Assembly (NCBI GenBank): GCA_038240875.1
Contig: JBBRGG010000179.1
Location: forward strand, 1-7,378
Source: JBBRGG01 sp038240875
GTDB lineage: Bacteria; Planctomycetota; Phycisphaerae; Phycisphaerales; UBA1924
DNA: 7,378 bases
Direction of reading: 5' to 3'
Numbering within the stretch: position 1 is the first letter of the stretch; each line of letters begins with the position of its first letter. The position numbers and the translations under genes are program-made. The notes beneath the pieces were generated by a model that was given only the letters and a program-made list of their open reading frames with translations, was not told where the DNA came from and did not search any database. Positions 5,770 to 7,378 of this stretch are shown in pieces.

Positions 5770-5785
5770 GTACCTGAACAGGTAC
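5770..5785. repeat. Perfect inverted repeat after glyA
   Basis: GTACCTG-AA-CAGGTAC has seven-base perfect arms and a two-base centre, 26 bases after the glyA stop. The short spacer favours a binding site for a dimeric regulator over an RNA hairpin, and no T-run follows directly. It lies about 110 bases before the promoter of the NIDO gene. Confidence 0.4.
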
Positions 5786-5856
5786 GATCGAGCGCGCACA
5801 ATTTTATTTGTTGGCAGGATCTGTTTAAATAGACCAGTTATCGCACTATCAAACTA

Positions 5857-5871
5857 CAATGTAAACGCTTT
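5857..5871 (-). repeat. Prepilin-like KAFTL element, copy 3 (degenerate)
   Basis: The minus strand reads K-A-F-T-L and then TAG. The flanking CTATCAAA and AACGCTTTC segments on the plus strand match the copies at 1301 and 4011, with about seven bases inserted between them. It is a weaker match than those two copies are to each other. Confidence 0.3.
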
Positions 5872-5897
5872 CAGGATCAGTTAATCTACAAAATTAC

Positions 5898-5926
5898 TTG
5901 ACAGATCGATAGGATGTAAATATCGT
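5898..5926 (+). promoter_or_regulatory. Sigma70-type promoter of the NIDO gene
   Basis: A perfect -35 box TTGACA (5898-5903), exactly 17 bases, and TATCGT (5921-5926) as the -10 box. Transcription would begin near 5933, leaving a leader of about 60 bases. The leader carries two GGTACC sites (5951 and 5974). Confidence 0.65.
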
Positions 5927-5983
5927 GGTCTTGTCTAGTGGTATATGCTGGTACCGAGATACCGCAGCTACTAGGTACCTTTT

Positions 5984-5988
5984 GGGAG
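5984..5988 (+). promoter_or_regulatory. Ribosome binding site fixing the NIDO gene start
   Basis: GGGAG is six bases before ATG 5995. It selects this ATG over an in-frame GTG at 5938, which lies almost at the predicted transcription start and would put non-signal residues before the signal peptide. Confidence 0.7.
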
Positions 5989-5994
5989 AGACAC

Positions 5995-6777
5995 ATGAAC
6001 AAGATTCTGAATCGTTGTGCGATCGTTCTTTTTGTCGCTGGCTCGGCTTCCGTCGCTCTTGCTGACGCAAACTCGTTGAACCTGCTGTACTCCTTCGATA
6101 GCGCCAACCCAGCAGGCACTGGCTGGACCCAGTCGATGCCACGCAACGATGACGGCAGCTCGGCCCGAATCCAGCTCGGCTTTGATTTCTGCTTCTACGA
6201 CGAAGCCCGCTCATCGCTCTTCATCAACAACAACGGCAACGTGACCTTCAACGCCCCTTACGCTCCCTTCACGCCGAGCGGCTTCCCAAGCTCGATCGTT
6301 CCCCCCATGATCGCCCCCTTCTGGGCCGACGTTGACACCCGCAACCCCATTGGCGCCGATACCAACCTCGTTTGGCACCGCACCTTTGACTCCGACGCCA
6401 ACGGCTCCCCCGACGTATTCGTCGTCACCTGGGACACGGTTGGTCGGTTCTCCAATGACAACAGCGTCTTCAACACCTTCCAGCTCGCCCTCGCCCTCGA
6501 CGCCAACTTCTGGGGCACGGGCCTCAACGCCGCCTTCTCCTATGGCGACATGAACTGGACCACCGGTGCTGTCTCCGGCTCCGCTCCCGCGACTGTTGGC
6601 ATCAACAACGGCGACGGCATCCGTTTCGACCAGCTCGGCCTCTTCTCCCTCGCCAACATCAACAACCTCGACAACCGTGACTTCTTCTTCAACGCTTGCC
6701 AGGGCATCGTTCCCGCCCCTAGCGCTCTCGCCCTTCTCGGCCTCGGCGGCATGGTCGTTGCCCGTCGTCGTCGCTAA
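5995..6777 (+). CDS. Secreted NIDO-domain protein with PEP-CTERM-like sorting tail
   Basis: An exported, surface-anchored or envelope protein of unknown role; NIDO (nidogen-like) domains occur in extracellular adhesion and matrix proteins. The 260 residues begin with a signal peptide (hydrophobic 8-20, likely cleavage after ALA at 21-23). The NIDO domain spans about 60-205: LGFDFCFYDE, LFINNNGNVTFN, the IAPFWADVDTR signature at 106-116, VWHRTFD, VFVVTWDTVGRF, FNTFQLAL and the closing SAPATVGINNGDG. Two cysteines of the mature protein (C66, C235) could form a disulfide. The tail VPAPSALALLGLGGMVVARR plus two further Arg has the shape of a PEP-CTERM signal (motif, helix, basic end) with PAPS in place of PEP, so an exosortase-type enzyme may process it; none is in the window. 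It has its own promoter and terminator. Confidence 0.85.
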   Translation: MNKILNRCAIVLFVAGSASVALADANSLNLLYSFDSANPAGTGWTQSMPRNDDGSSARIQLGFDFCFYDEARSSLFINNNGNVTFNAPYAPFTPSGFPSSIVPPMIAPFWADVDTRNPIGADTNLVWHRTFDSDANGSPDVFVVTWDTVGRFSNDNSVFNTFQLALALDANFWGTGLNAAFSYGDMNWTTGAVSGSAPATVGINNGDGIRFDQLGLFSLANINNLDNRDFFFNACQGIVPAPSALALLGLGGMVVARRRR

Positions 6778-6808
6778 GAACTCTTTGGTTCGCTTTCGCG
6801 AATCAAGC

Positions 6809-6829
6809 CAGACGATTTAAATTCGTCTG
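6809..6829. repeat. Inverted repeat after the NIDO gene
   Basis: CAGACGA and TCGTCTG flank an A+T centre (TTTAAAT). It lies between the stop codon and the terminator, so it would form a hairpin in the 3' untranslated RNA and might protect it from decay. Confidence 0.4.
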
Positions 6830-6849
6830 AACAGTTCAAGACGCATTTG

Positions 6850-6885
6850 CTCGGGCTCTTCTCACGAAGGGCCCGAGTCTTTTTT
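6850..6885 (+). terminator. Strong rho-independent terminator of the NIDO gene
   Basis: CTCGGGCTCTTC pairs with GAAGGGCCCGAG through 12 base pairs (one G-U) around a TCAC loop, followed by TCTTTTTT. It lies 72 bases after the stop. Confidence 0.93.
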
Positions 6886-6961
6886 GCAGCCGTAGATACA
6901 ACGCAATTAATACAAATTACAATTGGGGAATAGGTAAAGGCGCGCAAAAAAACGTAGAGCC

Positions 6962-6990
6962 TACCCCTCTCTTGAAGAGAGAGGGTACTT
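6962..6990. repeat. GGTACC-type repeat pair forming a hairpin (B0/B1)
   Basis: A minus-sense copy (TACCCCTCTCTT on plus, 6962-6973) abuts a plus-sense copy (GAAGAGAGAGGGTACTT, 6974-6990). Together they make a stem CCCTCTCT-TGAAG-AGAGAGGG, extended by TA-TA with one bulged C. The plus-sense copy is followed by AAGA, as are copies A1 and A2. Confidence 0.55.
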
Positions 6991-7069
6991 AAGAAAGAAA
7001 TTAGAAGAAAAGACAGCACCACGATTGAAGCAATCATGGTGGCACGAAGACAGTACAAACCCTCATTTC

Positions 7070-7086
7070 GAAGAGAGGGAGTACCC
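7070..7086 (+). repeat. GGTACC-type short repeat, copy B2
   Basis: GAAGAGAGGGAGTACCC differs from copy A1 (2998-3013, minus strand) by one inserted base and one flanking base. It is a direct repeat of the plus-sense copy at 6974, about 96 bases away. Confidence 0.5.
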
Positions 7087-7115
7087 ATAACATCCCAGAT
7101 TACGTAAAAAAATTC

Positions 7116-7138
7116 AAAAAAAATAGCGGTACTTCGCT
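7116..7138 (-). terminator. Weak terminator after the biotin ligase gene
   Basis: On the minus strand AGCG (7138-7135) and CGCT (7128-7125) make a four-pair stem with a six-base loop, followed by A-T and a run of T residues (plus-strand A run 7116-7123). It lies eight bases after the stop. The stem is short, so the call is tentative. Confidence 0.38.
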
Positions 7139-7145
7139 GCGCGGT

Positions 7146-7378
7146 TCACGTTTTAATCAAAGATGTCGTCAGCGCTGGCAAGGTGCGTACGCCACCGTCT
7201 TGTGTTCGCAGGAGGATCGCCGAAGCAGGGTCGATCCCAACGACTTCGCCTTCGTAGACTTTGCCATCGTGCACGAAGCCTTGATAAGTTCCTTTGAGCA
7301 CATCACCTTGAGTAAAGTCTGCGGCGAGTTCTTCGAGAGTCCTGCTACAGGCCCATTGAACGCGGTTGATGAGCGAGC
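7146..7378 (-). CDS. birA: C-terminal end of a probable biotin protein ligase, 5' end missing
   Basis: Biotin protein ligase activates biotin to biotinyl-AMP and attaches it to the carrier lysine of acetyl-CoA carboxylase and similar enzymes. Only the last 76 residues are in the window; the frame enters from the right edge with no start. The order fits the end of the family: a helix (SLINRVQWACSRTLEEL, residues 1-17) closing the catalytic domain, then a small beta domain with KGTYQGFVHDGKVYEGEVVG (28-47), IDPASAILLRTQDG and the LPAL stretch. This mirrors the G-x-x-x-GID-x-x-G-x-L-L layout of E. coli BirA, but here A stands where the glycine before L-L is expected. The catalytic GRGRxG motif would lie outside the window, so the call rests on the tail alone; another SH3-like domain protein cannot be excluded. 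Confidence 0.58.
   Translation of the reverse strand, partial: SLINRVQWACSRTLEELAADFTQGDVLKGTYQGFVHDGKVYEGEVVGIDPASAILLRTQDGGVRTLPALTTSLIKT

Larger units (their letters stand above)
6886..7145. other. A+T-rich gap between convergent genes
   Basis: No gene could be supported. The stretch holds poly-A runs, GGTACC-type repeats at 6962-6990 and 7070-7086, and a weak minus-strand terminator next to the biotin ligase. It lies between two convergent genes and resembles the gap at 2865-3180 in composition and repeat content. Confidence 0.5.

Noticed and set aside
5770..5785. LexA/SOS box reading of the inverted repeat after glyA
   Set aside because: The arms and spacing do not match the CTGT-N8-ACAG or the GAAC-N4-GTTC form, and no DNA repair gene is nearby.
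6774..7088. 104-residue minus-strand frame after the NIDO gene
   Set aside because: It runs through the strong terminator hairpin and the repeats, starts inside copy B2 and has no ribosome binding site.

Overview
The window looks like a stretch of planctomycete chromosome, most likely Phycisphaerae. The best evidence is the secreted NIDO-domain protein ending in a PEP-CTERM-like tail (a PAPS motif, one hydrophobic helix, four arginines), supported by C-ending codons in several genes, long gene-poor gaps and scraps that resemble prepilin N-termini. This assignment is an inference from protein style, because no phylogenetic marker was compared.

Layout. 2-1297 (+): the 3' part of an SLC13/DASS-type anion:sodium symporter, cut by the window edge. 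1426-2575 (-): a compact copper-handling unit. An exported DUF305 protein is followed by a cytosolic 18-cysteine Csp3-like copper storage protein, then a rho-independent terminator. A tiny open frame (2691-2843) may precede them. 2844-3349: A+T-rich and gene-poor, with two copies of a GGTACC-centred repeat. 3350-3772 (-): a small cupin with a good ribosome binding site and promoter-like boxes, followed upstream by a hairpin and a region that reads like a decayed prepilin gene start. 4072-4341 (+): an unrecognised small open frame. 4439-5743 (+): glyA, serine hydroxymethyltransferase. 5995-6777 (+): the NIDO/PEP-CTERM-like protein as a single-gene unit with its own sigma70-type promoter, ribosome binding site and strong terminator. 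6886-7145: A+T-rich, with further GGTACC-type repeats. 7146-7378 (-): the C-terminal end of a probable biotin protein ligase, cut by the window edge.

How the parts work together. The only clear functional partnership is the copper pair: DUF305 outside the cytoplasm and Csp3 inside it. glyA and the biotin ligase are housekeeping genes. The transporter, cupin and NIDO protein look like independent units.

The most unusual signals lie between genes. One is a minus-strand element that reads K-A-F-T-L in three separate intergenic places. Two of those copies are nearly identical over about 25 bases. The other is a family of short GAAGAGAGGGGTACC-like repeats, present in two distant A+T-rich gaps. 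I saw no CRISPR array, tRNA, rRNA or intact mobile element.
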